This document shows, one piece after another, positions 55,105-64,000 of a stretch of 64,000 bases of DNA. Both the position numbers and the translations under genes were made by a program. A model generated the notes under the pieces. That model was not told the origin of the DNA. It did no database searches and saw only the letters and a program-made list of their open reading frames with translations. This DNA is from Sternotherus odoratus (lineage: Eukaryota; Chordata; Testudines; Kinosternidae), in the NCBI GenBank assembly GCA_032164245.1, contig JAVMKO010000003.1:68208390-68272389 (forward strand). Reading direction: 5' to 3'. Numbering within the stretch: the stretch's first letter is position 1; each line of letters begins with the position of its first letter.

Positions 55105-57074
55105 CAGTAGACTCTCGATTATCTGGGATCGGGTTAACTGGGTTGCGGATTAACCGGGATGTCTAATAATACTCAAGAAAATGCTACTTCTTTCACGTCA
55201 AGTAGATCGCGTGTTCAGTGCATTGTGTGTTGTGGCGGGTGCATGCATCACATTAATGTGTTCTTGTTAACCCCTAGTGACCATGTCTAAACGGAAAAGA
55301 GTTGTTCTTTCTATAGAACAAAAACTTGACATAATAAAAAAATCTGAAAAGGGGTTGACGGTGAAGTCACTAAGGAACGAGTACAATGTTGGTGACCAAA
55401 CAGTACGTGATATTTTGAAAAACAAAAATAAGTTAATTGAGTTTGCTGGAGCTTCTGATAGTGCAAGTGGCATGTCTAGCCGGAAAACTATGAAGATGTC
55501 AACCTACGATGCTTTGGACAAAGCAATGGTTTTGTGGTTTAACCAACAGAGGGCCGAGGGAATCCCAGTTTCTGGAGCTGTTTGTGCAGTGAAAGCAAAG
55601 TATTTTTTCAATGAACTCAAATTAAAAGGGGACTTTGACGCATCGTGTGGATGGTTGACGAGGTTTAAGCAAAGGCATGGGATTCGTCAGTTTGCTGTCC
55701 AAGGTGAAAAACGTAGCCGTGATGGGCTGGCAGTTGAGGAATTTCAGTTTCAATTTCAACGGTTCATCGATAAAGAAGGATTCTCACCAGAACAAATTTA
55801 TAATGCGGATGAAACTGGTTTATACTGGAAGTGTTTACCACAAAAAATTTTATCTTCTGAAGATGAAAAATGTGCAGCTGGGCATAAACTTCAAAAACAA
55901 CGCCTTACAGTTTTGTGTTGTGGTAATGCTGCAGGTTCTCATTTTTTGAAACCATGTGTTATTGGGACTACAAAAAAAACTCGAGCTTTTGCAAAAGTTA
56001 AAGTTTTATCCAACTTACCTGTCGATTACTACAGCAATAAATCAGCATGGATGGACAGAGAAATTTTTATGGATTGGTTTAAAACAAAATTTGTACCAGC
56101 AGTGCATCAACACTTAAAATCTCTAGATCTTCCACAAAAAGCTGTTTTAATCTTAGACAATGCCCCTAGTCACCCAAATGAAGACATTTTAAAGTCAGAT
56201 GATGGAAATATATTTGTAAAATATTTACCTCCAAATGTGACAGCTTTGATCCAGCCTATGGATCAAGGAGTGATACAAAATATGAAAACAATTTATCGAA
56301 GAAATTTACTGCTGAAGTTCGTAAAGGAAAATGGTGATGATTTACTGTTGTTTTGGAAAAAACTAACTGTGTTGGACGCCATTTATGATATTGCTGCTGC
56401 TTGGAAATCGGTAAAAAGTTCAACTTTAAAAAAATCATGGCGAAAACTTTTACCAGGAAACCATGAGGAATTTCTTGGTGTTGAGGACAGTGTTAATGAA
56501 GTGGTGCCTGAAGTACTGCACAATTTACATCACATAAGTGGATGTGTGAATGTTGATGAGGAAAGTGTGCGCAATTGGCTAAATGCAGACCAAAATCTGC
56601 CTGGTCATGAAGTATTAAATGACGAAGAAATTGTGCAACGTATTACTGCCGAAGGTGAACGAACAGCCACCAATGATTTGGACCAGGAAGAAGACAGCCT
56701 CATACAAGAACAAAGGATTAGTCACAGTGCTGCTTTAACTCATGCTGAAACCCTGTTACATTATTTGGAGCAACAGCAAGACAGCACCCTTGCTGAGAAA
56801 CTATTGCTGAGAAATCTGTGCAGCACCATTTGCCAAAAGATGATTGAAGGGAAAAAGCAAACTTCTTTGTTGTCATATTTTAAATAAAATAAGAGTAAGT
56901 AAGTTCATACTATACTTTTGTTTTTGATTTGTTTTTCTTCTATATATATTTTTTTACACAATTTTAATTTTTTTTTAATACAGTACAGTATTTCCTGTGG
57001 ATGGTGATTATCCGGGATTTTATTGACCAGGATTACATTTTCCCCTATCATCCCGGATAATCGAGAGCCTACTG
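55105..57074 (+). mobile_element. Full-length Tigger/pogo transposon
   Basis: The left terminus CAGTAGACTCTCGATTATCT and right terminus ATAATCGAGAGCCTACTG bound 1970 bp. TA precedes the left end (55103-55104); the right flank is TT, so the second TA is mutated. The transposase gene is intact by eye and the subterminal repeats (GGATTAACCGGGATGTC at left, ATTATCCGGGATTTTATTG at right) match the small MITEs around it. Confidence 0.95.
55283..56887 (+). CDS. Tigger transposase (JRKL-like), apparently intact
   Basis: A nuclear cut-and-paste transposase of the pogo/Tigger group, closely similar to the domesticated JRKL/TIGD proteins. The chosen ATG at 55283 gives MSKRKRVVLSIEQKLDIIKK and 534 codons to TAA at 56885-56887. 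Order: N-terminal CENP-B-type helix-turn-helix (about residues 1-55), second HTH/CENP-B domain (about 70-135, ending SCGWLTRFKQRHG), then the DDE core with YNADETGLYWK, AVLILDNAPSHP and LIQPMDQGVIQ supplying three aspartates, and an acidic C-terminal tail ending LLSYFK. No stop or frameshift. The full length and all three catalytic aspartates suggest recent activity, or selection. Host use as a gene is possible, but the terminal repeats argue for a plain transposon. Confidence 0.95.
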   Translation: MSKRKRVVLSIEQKLDIIKKSEKGLTVKSLRNEYNVGDQTVRDILKNKNKLIEFAGASDSASGMSSRKTMKMSTYDALDKAMVLWFNQQRAEGIPVSGAVCAVKAKYFFNELKLKGDFDASCGWLTRFKQRHGIRQFAVQGEKRSRDGLAVEEFQFQFQRFIDKEGFSPEQIYNADETGLYWKCLPQKILSSEDEKCAAGHKLQKQRLTVLCCGNAAGSHFLKPCVIGTTKKTRAFAKVKVLSNLPVDYYSNKSAWMDREIFMDWFKTKFVPAVHQHLKSLDLPQKAVLILDNAPSHPNEDILKSDDGNIFVKYLPPNVTALIQPMDQGVIQNMKTIYRRNLLLKFVKENGDDLLLFWKKLTVLDAIYDIAAAWKSVKSSTLKKSWRKLLPGNHEEFLGVEDSVNEVVPEVLHNLHHISGCVNVDEESVRNWLNADQNLPGHEVLNDEEIVQRITAEGERTATNDLDQEEDSLIQEQRISHSAALTHAETLLHYLEQQQDSTLAEKLLLRNLCSTICQKMIEGKKQTSLLSYFK

Positions 57075-57206
57075 TTTTTAAAATGAGTTAATTTACTAGT
57101 GTAGGCCAGCCTTTAGATGCCTTTGTGCTTTTGGGAATCTAAACCCTAAATCTTATTTTCAGTAGTGACATAAACACTTAGGAACCTCTGTCCAAAGAGA
57201 GTCTTA

Positions 57207-58162
57207 GGCCTGGTCTATACTACACTGTAAACGCTTCAGCTTCACTACTGTAATGTTTAAGTGAAGACACTATCTATGTCGATGGGAGGAGTTCCCCAGT
57301 CAGCATAGATACTCCACCTCCCCGAGAGGCAGTAGTCCCTAGTGTTGTCTACACTAGCGGTTAAGTTGGCTTAAATGTGTCTGTAAGCGGGTCGACACTC
57401 ACCCTGGCGGCGCCTCCCGCTGGTCGTCTGGGGAATCAGCTCTTCAGCCTCCGGAGCGCCCTCTGCCGGCCGATGTCCCGCTTCTACTCCGGCCCTGTGT
57501 CCCTCCCAGACCCCGGTGCCCTCTAGCTGAGGGTGCTGCACCCCTGCAGTACCCCCCTGGTCTTAGGGTCTCCCCTCCCTGGGGAACCCTCCACCCACTA
57601 TCCCCACCTTGCCTCAGACTTGGCCACTGCCAGTCACCACTTGCCCCCGCTCACTGAGGCAGACTGCAGTATCATGGCCTCTCATCACCGGTAAGGGGGG
57701 TTGGCCTGCTGCTCCTAATGCTAGCCCTGGGCTGCCCCCTGCAACCCCAGTACCCCTGGGTCAGGCCTTCTGTCAGGCCTTGCAGCCTGGGGCTCTCAGG
57801 CTAGAGCTCCCTAGCTCCCAGTGCCTTGCCCCAGCCCTGCCCCAGTCCAGATACCTTGCTTAAGGCTCCCCGCAGCTAGGCCTGTCTTCCTCTGGATACA
57901 GAGGAGACTGTCCTCTCTAGGCCCCTGCCTCTCAGCCTTTATACAGGCCTGAGAGTTTGGGGCGTGGCCACCCATCTGAGCCTGCTTCCCAATCAGCCTG
58001 GGAGTTTGCTGGCTCCCAGCCACAACCCCTTCCCTGGGCTATTCCAGCCCTTCCAGGCAGGGAGCGGGTGGTCACCCCGCTACAGTGTCATTCTGGGCTG
58101 TAGATTTTTCACACCTCTGAGCAATGTAGTTATGCCAACCTAATTTCCTAGTGCAGACCATC
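57207..58162. mobile_element. Harbinger-type MITE split by a solo LTR
   Basis: Ends GGCCTGGTCTATACTACAC and GTGCAGACCATC with TTA outside both (57204-57206, 58163-58165). The element proper is 57207-57381 plus 58090-58162. Interior CCACCTCCCCGAGAGGCAGT matches 7509-7742. Confidence 0.8.
57382..58084. mobile_element. Solo LTR of a retroelement
   Basis: Begins TGTAAGCGGG and ends CCCCGCTACA, so it has TG...CA ends in short inverted repeats, and is 703 bp. GTGTC lies outside both ends (57377-57381, 58085-58089): an exact 5-bp duplication. No internal retroelement sequence is present, so the provirus or retrotransposon has been reduced to one LTR by recombination. Family (ERV or Gypsy) is undetermined. 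A TTTATA tract near 57950 could be a promoter on the plus strand. Confidence 0.88.
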
Positions 58163-58264
58163 TTAAGTCTCTTGAAAATGCGATTTAGGCTCCTAATTTG
58201 CTTCGGCAGTTCTGAAGATTTATCTTGCCACTAGACCTTGACTCACAAATCTATAGAGACAAGA

Positions 58265-58517
58265 AGTGTATGTCTTCACTACCCACTGGATCGGCAGGCA
58301 GTGATCGATCTTTTGGTGATCGATTTATCGCATCTCATCAAGACGTGATAAATCAATTGCCAGCGACACTCCTGTCGACTCCGGAACTCCAGCTCGCCGA
58401 GAGACGCAAGTTGGAGTCAATGGGGGAGCCCGCTGCCACCATGAGGACGGTAGGTAAGTTGGCCAAAGATGCACCGACTTCAGCTATGTAGCTTCAGCTG
58501 TAGTGTAGACCAGTCCT
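58265..58517. mobile_element. Harbinger-type MITE
   Basis: Ends AGTGTATGTCTTCACTACCC and AGTGTAGACCAGTCCT with TCGATC-rich interior (GTGATCGATTTATCGC). About 253 bp, no coding capacity. Confidence 0.7.
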
Positions 58518-58519
58518 AA

Positions 58520-59225
58520 GATCAGGTACCTCACCTGATCTCAGCAATCAGGCTATTATATGGTGAGAGGTCCTCTGTTAGGGCCTATATATGCTATGAA
58601 ATTGACTTGAGAATGGATTTCAGCAGTGGGTTTCTGCTGGAATGTCTTTAACTGCTGGAAACAATTTAGCTGTTAATATAGACAGGAGAAAATGATTTCA
58701 ACTCTATAATAGAAAACATTATAGAGATCGGTGGACCGTGGTATACATGTCACATTCTGTAAAGAGTCCTCTTTGCAATATAAATACAACCATGTCAGGG
58801 GACCAGGATGCAATACAGTTTTATGCCCTAACTCAGTTATCAATATCTATACACACAAACACAGTTTTAAAGGGTTTTTTGTTTAATAGATATAAACACA
58901 TTGTTTAGGCACATACATACTTGTATGCAAATGTGAATATTTGTGTTTATTTGCTTGGATTTGCACCTAGCAATATTAACTCTAATTCCAAAATAAAGTA
59001 AATGGAACTTAAAGTATAGGATCCACAAGAGTAACAGTTCTTTTTCTTTTTCAACATTTTCAGGTCTTATCTCTGCCTGACCCCTCAAACATCCATGTCA
59101 ATGAACCTGCATGCAGGAAAAACACATAAGTATTCAAGAAAATATCATCACCTGAAGTGAAAAAATGAAGAATGAAACATTTTTAAAATGCAGAACTAGA
59201 ACATATAATTTCTCCTTTTATTTAG
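58520..59225. other. No recognisable feature
   Basis: AT-rich intergenic sequence without supported features. Confidence 0.5.
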
Positions 59226-59228
59226 AAG

Positions 59229-59970
59229 TAGGGCTGTCAATTTATCACAGTTAACTCGTGATTAACTAAAAAAAATCATGATTAAAAAACTAATAGCAAT
59301 CATCGCAGTTTTAATCGCACTGTTAATAGAATACCAATTTAAATTTATTAAATATTTTACATGTTTTTCTACATTTTATGTATATTGATTTCAATTACAA
59401 TACAGACTACAAAATATATATTTTTGATTATTAATATTAGCACTTCTAAAATAAATAGTAATTGTCAATTCACCTCATATAAGTGCTATCATACAATCTC
59501 TTTGTCATGAAAGTGCAACTTACAAATGTAAGGATTTTTGTTACATAACTGCACTCAAAAGTAAAACTATGTAAAATTTTAGAGCCTACAAGTCCACTCA
59601 GTACTACTTCTTGTTCAGCCAATCGCTAAGACAAATAAGATTGCTTACATTTCCAGGAGATAATGCTGCCCTTTTCTTATTTACAATGTCACCAGAAAGT
59701 GAGAACAGGCATTTGCATGGCATTTTGTAGCCAGCATGGCAAGGTATTTACATGCCAGGTATGCTAAACATGCATATGCCCATTCATGCTTTGGCCACCA
59801 TTCCAGAGGACATGCTTCCATGCTGATAACAGTCTTTTAAAAAATAATGTGTTAATTAAATTTGTGACTGAACTACTTGGGGGAGAATTGTATGTCTCTT
59901 GCTCTGTTTTATCCACATTCTGACATGTATTTTTCATGTTATAGCAATCTCAGATGGTGACCCAGCACAT
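59229..59970 (-). mobile_element. Fold-back hAT relic, left half
   Basis: Starts TAGGGCTGTCAATTTATCAC, then GTGATTAACT-rich terminal sequence, then the same sequence as 15030-15600 (GTGAGAACAGGCATTTGCAT, AGGCCACCATTCCAGAGG-type block). On the minus strand it carries the decayed hAT C-terminal region, and then turns into plus-strand transposase sequence (GAGAATTGTATGTCTC...). It breaks off at about 59970. It keeps the outer terminus that the 15-kb copy has lost. Confidence 0.85.
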
Positions 59971-60002
59971 AAAACAAGGAGTCCTTGTGGCACCTTAGAG
60001 GC
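59971..60002. repeat. Chompy-like repeat, end fragment
   Basis: ACAAGGAGTCCTTGTGGCAC is the terminal block of the repeat also seen at 62667-62765 in the other orientation. It contains a 12-bp palindrome. Confidence 0.6.
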
Positions 60003-60018
60003 TAAGGGCTTGGCTATA

Positions 60019-60321
60019 CAGTAGACTCTTGATTATCCAGGATTGGATTAACCAGGATGTGGATTAACCAGGATGTCAAAAAAATACACGCAACTCACAT
60101 GGCCGGCTCTGGCTTTGCTGCTGCCCCAAGCACACACACAAAAAAACCCTACCAGGGTGCAGGACAGCCAGTGAACCAACACCCCCTCCCCCCCCCCCAG
60201 TGCAGGATGGCTGGTGAATCAACCCCCACACTCCATATTTCCTATGGATGGTGATTATCCAGGATTTTATTAACCAGAATTATTTTTTTCCCTATCATCC
60301 TGGATAATCGAGAGTCTACTG
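60019..60321. mobile_element. Tigger MITE (CAGTAGACTC family)
   Basis: Ends CAGTAGACTCTTGATTATCC and GGATAATCGAGAGTCTACTG, TA outside both ends (60017-60018, 60322-60323), 303 bp. Nearly the same interior as 53223-53520. Inserted into the first dozen bases of a Harbinger terminus. Confidence 0.95.
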
Positions 60322-60741
60322 TACTTGCAAATTAGAGCACACTAAAGCAAACCAGTGTGCTCTAACTCACTGCTTGTCCAACCGGCAAGTTACATAGAGC
60401 GCTCTGACTCCATCACTAGAACACACCTCGGCAAGAGGAATAACATTTGATGCGGTGCCACTGTAGCGCCATGGCACCAGTGTGGACACCCTGGTCTACT
60501 AATGCGCTCTGATCGGCCTTCGGAAGTGTCCCATAATGTCTGTTCCAGCTACTCTGGTCATCACTTTGAACTCTACTGTCCTGCTCTCAGGTGACTGACC
60601 TTCAGACCCGCCATTTAAATTCTCTGGGAATTGTGAAAATCCCCTTCCTTTTTGCTCAGCTCAGCCAGGTGTGGAGTGCTCTCAGCGAATCTTTGCAGGT
60701 GACCATGCACCAGGCGATCCCTAGTATGGAGCAATGGTGAG

Positions 60742-61177
60742 GTGCTGGACCTCATCAGTGTTTTGGGTGAGGAAGCTGTCCGGTCCCAGCTGTGCTCCAG
60801 CCATAGGAATTACAATACATTCGGGAAGATATCAAGGGACATAATGGAAAGGGGTCATGATCGGGATGCAGTACAGTGTAGGGTTAAAGTGAAGGAGCTG
60901 GAGAATGCCTACCGCAAAGCCCGTGAGGTAAACTGCTGCTCCGGTGCTACCCCTGCGACCTGCCGTTTCTACAAAGAGCTAAACGCAATACTTGGGGGTG
61001 ACCCCCACCTCCACTCCGAGGACCACCATGGACACTTCAGAGGCCAGTCAAACAAGGCAGGAGGAGGAGGAAAGCGGTAGCAAGGGTGCTGAGATGGAGG
61101 AAGACATCCCGGAATCCCTAGATACATGGAGCCAGGAGCTCTTCTCAAGCCAGGAAGAAGGTTGCCAGTTGCAGTAG
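60742..61177 (+). pseudogene. Harbinger Myb/SANT-like protein, decayed
   Basis: The accessory DNA-binding protein of PIF/Harbinger elements helps the nuclease enter the nucleus and bind ends. Here VLDLISVLGEEAVRSQL starts inside the Myb/SANT-like domain, which continues HRNYNTFGKISRDIMERGHD, QCRVKVKELENAYRKAREVN and TCRFYKELNAILGG. The usual tryptophan in the first helix (SVWGEE) is changed to leucine. The N-terminal start is out of frame upstream, and the acidic tail (ending SQELFSSQEEG) continues from about 60995 in another frame. Two frame breaks make it a pseudogene. Confidence 0.82.
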
Positions 61178-61302
61178 CCGGTGCTTGAGGAAGGACAAAC
61201 ACCAAAGGAGGTTCCCGGTAAGCGGCTTTTTTTGGGGGGGAAGGAAGTTATGCACTGTGGACTCTTGGGACAAGGAAGGTTAAGGCTGCATGCATGCCCT
61301 AG

Positions 61303-62640
61303 GGGCTTGGCCACACTTGCAGCTGTAAAGCGCTTTGGGTTAAATCCGCCTTCGGAGAGTGCTCCAGGGAAAGTGCTCCAGTGTGTCCACAATGACAGCT
61401 GCAAGCACACTGGCGTTGCCACATTCGCGGCACTTGAAGCGGCATTGGGAGCAGTGCATTATGGGCAGCTATCCCACAGAGCACCTCTTCCCATTCTGGT
61501 GCTGTGGCTTGTGGAAAGGGGGCGTGAGTTGCGGGGCATTCCTATCCCAACGCCCCATGATGCATCGCTTCACATCCCACCAGTCCCTGTGTTTTCGTCC
61601 AGCTTTGGCGTCATCTTTCAACGGTTTCTGTGCAGCGGCACGGTCTGGCTTCCCTTTTGGTCTGCAGGAATGGAGCCCAGACTTTGGAGGAACATGCTAA
61701 TGAATCTCACCAACACGTCACGTCTGGCAGTCGAGTTACTACTTAAGATTCAAAGTGACAGTGAGGAGTCTGATGAAGGTATCGAGTCGTGAAACGCATA
61801 CGACATGAAATTTCTTGTGTCATTCACGGACATGCTCTCCACCAGTCACTTTTGGGCTCAGGAAACAAGCACTGAGTGGTGGGATCACATCATCATGCAA
61901 GTCTGGAATGACGAGCAGTGGCTGCAGAACTTTTAGATGAGAAAAGGCACTTTCATGGGATTGTGTGCAGAACTCGCCCACACTGCAGTACAAGGACACG
62001 AGATTGAGAGCTGCCCTACAGTGGAAAGTGAGTGACTATTGCAGTCTGGAAGCTGGCAACTCCAGACAGCTACCCATCGGTCGCTAACCAGTTTGGAGTG
62101 GGAAAGTCAGCCATTGGAATCGTGTTGATGCAAGTTTGCAGGGCCATTAATTGCAACCTGCTCAGAAGAACTATGATTCTAGGTAACGTGCATGACATTG
62201 TAGCTGGCTTGGCAAAAAATGGGTTTCCCTAACATTTGTTATACTCTCGTTGGAGCGCAATGGCGCCAATGTAGATACCCAATGTGCACTGATTGGCCTC
62301 CAGCCTGTCCCACAATTCCTGTTCTTGCCACTCTGGTCATCACTGTTCACCACAAGGAGAAGTGCTTGTCTGTGCAGGAGAACAAGACATTGGAATGAAC
62401 TAGCACATCCCTATTTCCTGTTCCCCACAAAAGGCACAATTCTTTGACTTTGCCTGCATTATATAAACACGTAGCACAGAGTACATATAATGTATATTTT
62501 AAAAATTTAGTAAAACCCTCCCTGTCACATTTTTCCACAGCAAGATGATGGGAGAAAGAACTACCCCATCCTGATTGTATTGGACTGTCAACACTGGTTC
62601 TCCACTTGTGAGGTAACTCCCTTCTCTTCATGTGTCAGTA
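61303..62640 (+). mobile_element. Harbinger segment with truncated nuclease
   Basis: A second GGGCTTGGCCACACTTGCAG terminus lies at 61303, followed by the CATTATGGGCAGCTATCCCACAG motif and a HARBI1-like frame. It may be the nuclease half of the same family or a separate nested copy. After 62231 the sequence resembles the non-coding region at 60440-60560 (TACTCTGGTCATCACT-type block). Confidence 0.6.
61656..62231 (+). pseudogene. HARBI1-like nuclease, N-terminal remnant
   Basis: Pieces in changing frames match turtle HARBI1-like nucleases: TEWWDHIIMQVWNDEQWLQN (about 61880-61935), a stop, MRKGTFMGLCAELA, then after a frameshift AVWKLATPDSYPSVANQFGV, GKSAIGIVLMQVCRAIN and GNVHDIVAGLAKNGFP ending at 62231. 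The similarity stops just before the first catalytic aspartate block (GAIDGTHI in relatives), so no catalytic residue is present and it cannot be an active enzyme. Confidence 0.85.
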
Positions 62641-62666
62641 TAACAACGTCTGCATTGGTAATTTTC

Positions 62667-62765
62667 ACTCCATGAGTCTGAAGAAGTGGGTTTTTTACCC
62701 ACAAACGCTTATGCCCAGAATAAATCAGTTAGTCTTTAAGGTGCCACTGGACTCCCTGTGGTTAT
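62667..62765 (-). repeat. Chompy-like repeat fragment
   Basis: GAGTCTGAAGAAGTGGGTTT, AAACGCTTATGCCCAGAATA and TAGTCTTTAAGGTGCCACTG match, in the other orientation, the repeat at 8156-8320. Confidence 0.7.
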
Positions 62766-62984
62766 CTGGTTTTAAGCGTCTAACTCTTCCGTCATTTTCC
62801 TTGGGAAAACATCTCAGAGCCTAACACACACAAAATTTACCTAATATACAGACTATTTTTCCCTTTACTAATTACTCTTACTTATGCATTCTTGTACCTC
62901 CCTAAATAATTCTTCTTCCTTTGTGTTTACATCTTTCAAATATATTTGCAAAGCAGTTGAATTTTCTGAAATGATATCATGAAC

Positions 62985-63860
62985 CCTTTAGTCATTACTC
63001 TGCCAAGCTGTACTTAACTTTCTAATCTTTCCTCATGAGTCAGTAGCTCCAGCCTCCAAATAATTTTTGTAACTTTTATCTGAACTCCTTCCAGTTTGCA
63101 GAGATATTTCTGGTAAAGTGCCCAGAACCTAGTGCAGAATTCCAGGTTTGGTCATACCAGAACCATATCCAGCTGAATGGTTATCTTCCTGCTCCGTGAC
63201 ATGGTACTTGTAAGGGCTTGTCTCTACTGTGATTTAGTGTGCCGCAAGCAAAGCACTCTAGCCTGCTGTATATTAAGTGGCTATGAAGACCCTGCTGCCA
63301 CACACTAAAGGTTTCATAGTACGCTTTGATCTACTTGCTCTTTGAAACTTCAGTAGATCAAAGTGCACTATGGAACTTTTAGTGTGCAGCAGCATGGTCC
63401 ACAAGGCCACTTAGTGCATGGCAGGCTAGCTAGAATGCTGTAGACTCCCACTCCGGCTTGCTAAATCACTGTATACACAAGCCCTAAATATGCAGCTCAA
63501 AACTTGTGGGTTTTTTTGGTGACACCACATTTTAAACTTATGTGTAATTTTCTGTTCATTATTATCTTTAGGGTTTTTCCAACATTTTGGCTTTCATATT
63601 AATCCTTCCCATTGAATATTAGTGTTGCAAATTATTTTTTGTTATAGCTTGTGTTTTTCTGAGCTGAATCTCATTTTGTTGTTTTCTTTTTTAACAACTC
63701 TGTGATATTTTGTACTATGTTACTTTCTTCAGTGGTGCCTGCAACATGACTTCCTCCAGACCAGCAAATGAAACAAACCTTCACACCAATGCCTGTAGCA
63801 CTCCACAAATATCTACAAGGCTGTATATCATTACCTTTCTTTATTGTTCATCAGTCAGTT
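62985..63860 (-). mobile_element. Old CR1/L3-like LINE 3' region, split by a MITE
   Basis: TTCTAATCTTTCCTCATGAG, GAACTCCTTCCAGTTTGCAG and AGTGCAGAATTCCAGGT resemble the reverse strand of CR1/L3-type 3' ends. The theme appears to continue after the MITE at 63500-63860 (TCTGAGCTGAATCTCATTTT). Highly decayed, no frame. Confidence 0.5.
63214..63484. mobile_element. Harbinger-type MITE, TAA duplication
   Basis: Ends GGGCTTGTCTCTACTGTGAT and CACTGTATACACAAGCCC with TAA outside both (63211-63213, 63485-63487), 271 bp. Nearly the whole element is self-complementary: AGATCAAAGYRCACTATG-type arms face each other around 63345. Confidence 0.88.
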
Positions 63861-64000
63861 TTCATTTTACATTAATTTGCCAATTTGAGTGATCTTCAGA
63901 GTGAGATTTCATGAGATGCGGCTTAAATCCAAACATATAATATCTATCGCATTTCCTTCAACCATGCATTAAAAAAAATATAACTTTTTTTTAAAAAAAG
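63861..64000. other. No recognisable feature
   Basis: AT-rich sequence at the window edge, ending in A and T runs. Confidence 0.5.

Larger units (their letters stand above)
60006..61300 (+). mobile_element. Harbinger element, Myb/SANT-bearing part, split by a Tigger MITE
   Basis: Starts GGGCTTGGCTA after TAA (60003-60005) and resumes after the Tigger MITE as CTTGCAAATTAGAGC. It carries a Myb/SANT-like accessory protein gene (60742-61177). Its right end was not found, so the limit with the next Harbinger segment is arbitrary. Confidence 0.65.

Noticed and set aside
61181..61792. 203-codon plus-strand frame as a gene
   Set aside because: Mostly non-coding Harbinger terminal sequence; only its end overlaps the start of the nuclease remnant.
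1..64000. tRNA, rRNA and microRNA genes
   Set aside because: No tRNA-like A/B box pairs in a cloverleaf context, rRNA segments or known miRNA hairpins were recognised; the hairpins seen belong to transposons.

Overview
The window is non-coding-rich vertebrate nuclear DNA, most likely from a turtle (Testudines). CR1, L2 and MIR retroelement remnants are scattered among many hAT, Tigger/pogo, Harbinger and Helitron DNA transposons. Several transposons keep short target-site duplications and readable reading frames. The repeat families resemble those I know from turtle and crocodilian genomes; the species call is inference.

The one host protein-coding feature I can name is the first coding exon of REV3L, the catalytic subunit of DNA polymerase zeta. 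It lies on the minus strand at 50020-50158, inside a CpG island of about 1.6 kb (49660-51260). Its splice donor points towards position 1. No further REV3L exon was recognised, so 1-50019 is read as REV3L intron 1, continuing past the window edge. Facing the other way, a YY1-type site and a consensus splice donor at about 50666-50706 suggest a divergent transcript on the plus strand. The plus-strand side (51.3-64 kb) is the intergenic region upstream of REV3L.

Intron side (1-50 kb): a CR1 ORF2 fragment (1-893); a 383-bp near-perfect palindrome (1898-2280); a GC-rich hAT element (6154-7496); a CR1 ORF1 remnant (12.66-13.6 kb); a fold-back hAT relic split by a TA-target element full of G-rich tandem repeats (15.0-18.1 kb); a 2.36-kb hAT element with a GTF2IRD2/Charlie8-type transposase carrying one visible frame lesion (21911-24269); Harbinger-type elements (28.3 and 32.6 kb), one holding a 15-16 copy minisatellite; a hAT containing a Helitron containing another transposon (34246-36212); and smaller hAT, MIR and L2 copies to 47.8 kb.

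Upstream side (51-64 kb): four Tigger-family elements within about 7 kb. One is a 1970-bp copy with an apparently uninterrupted 534-codon JRKL-like transposase (55283-56887). There are also a solo LTR inside a Harbinger-type MITE, remnants of a Harbinger pair (Myb/SANT protein and HARBI1-like nuclease), and an old CR1/L3-like LINE tail.

The main themes are deep nesting, which gives a relative order of insertion; repeated growth of GC-rich tandem arrays inside transposons of different superfamilies; and one GC-rich module shared between unrelated transposon families. Long stretches between these features show nothing I can recognise. Coordinates of degenerate repeats are approximate; those with stated target-site duplications were read to the base.
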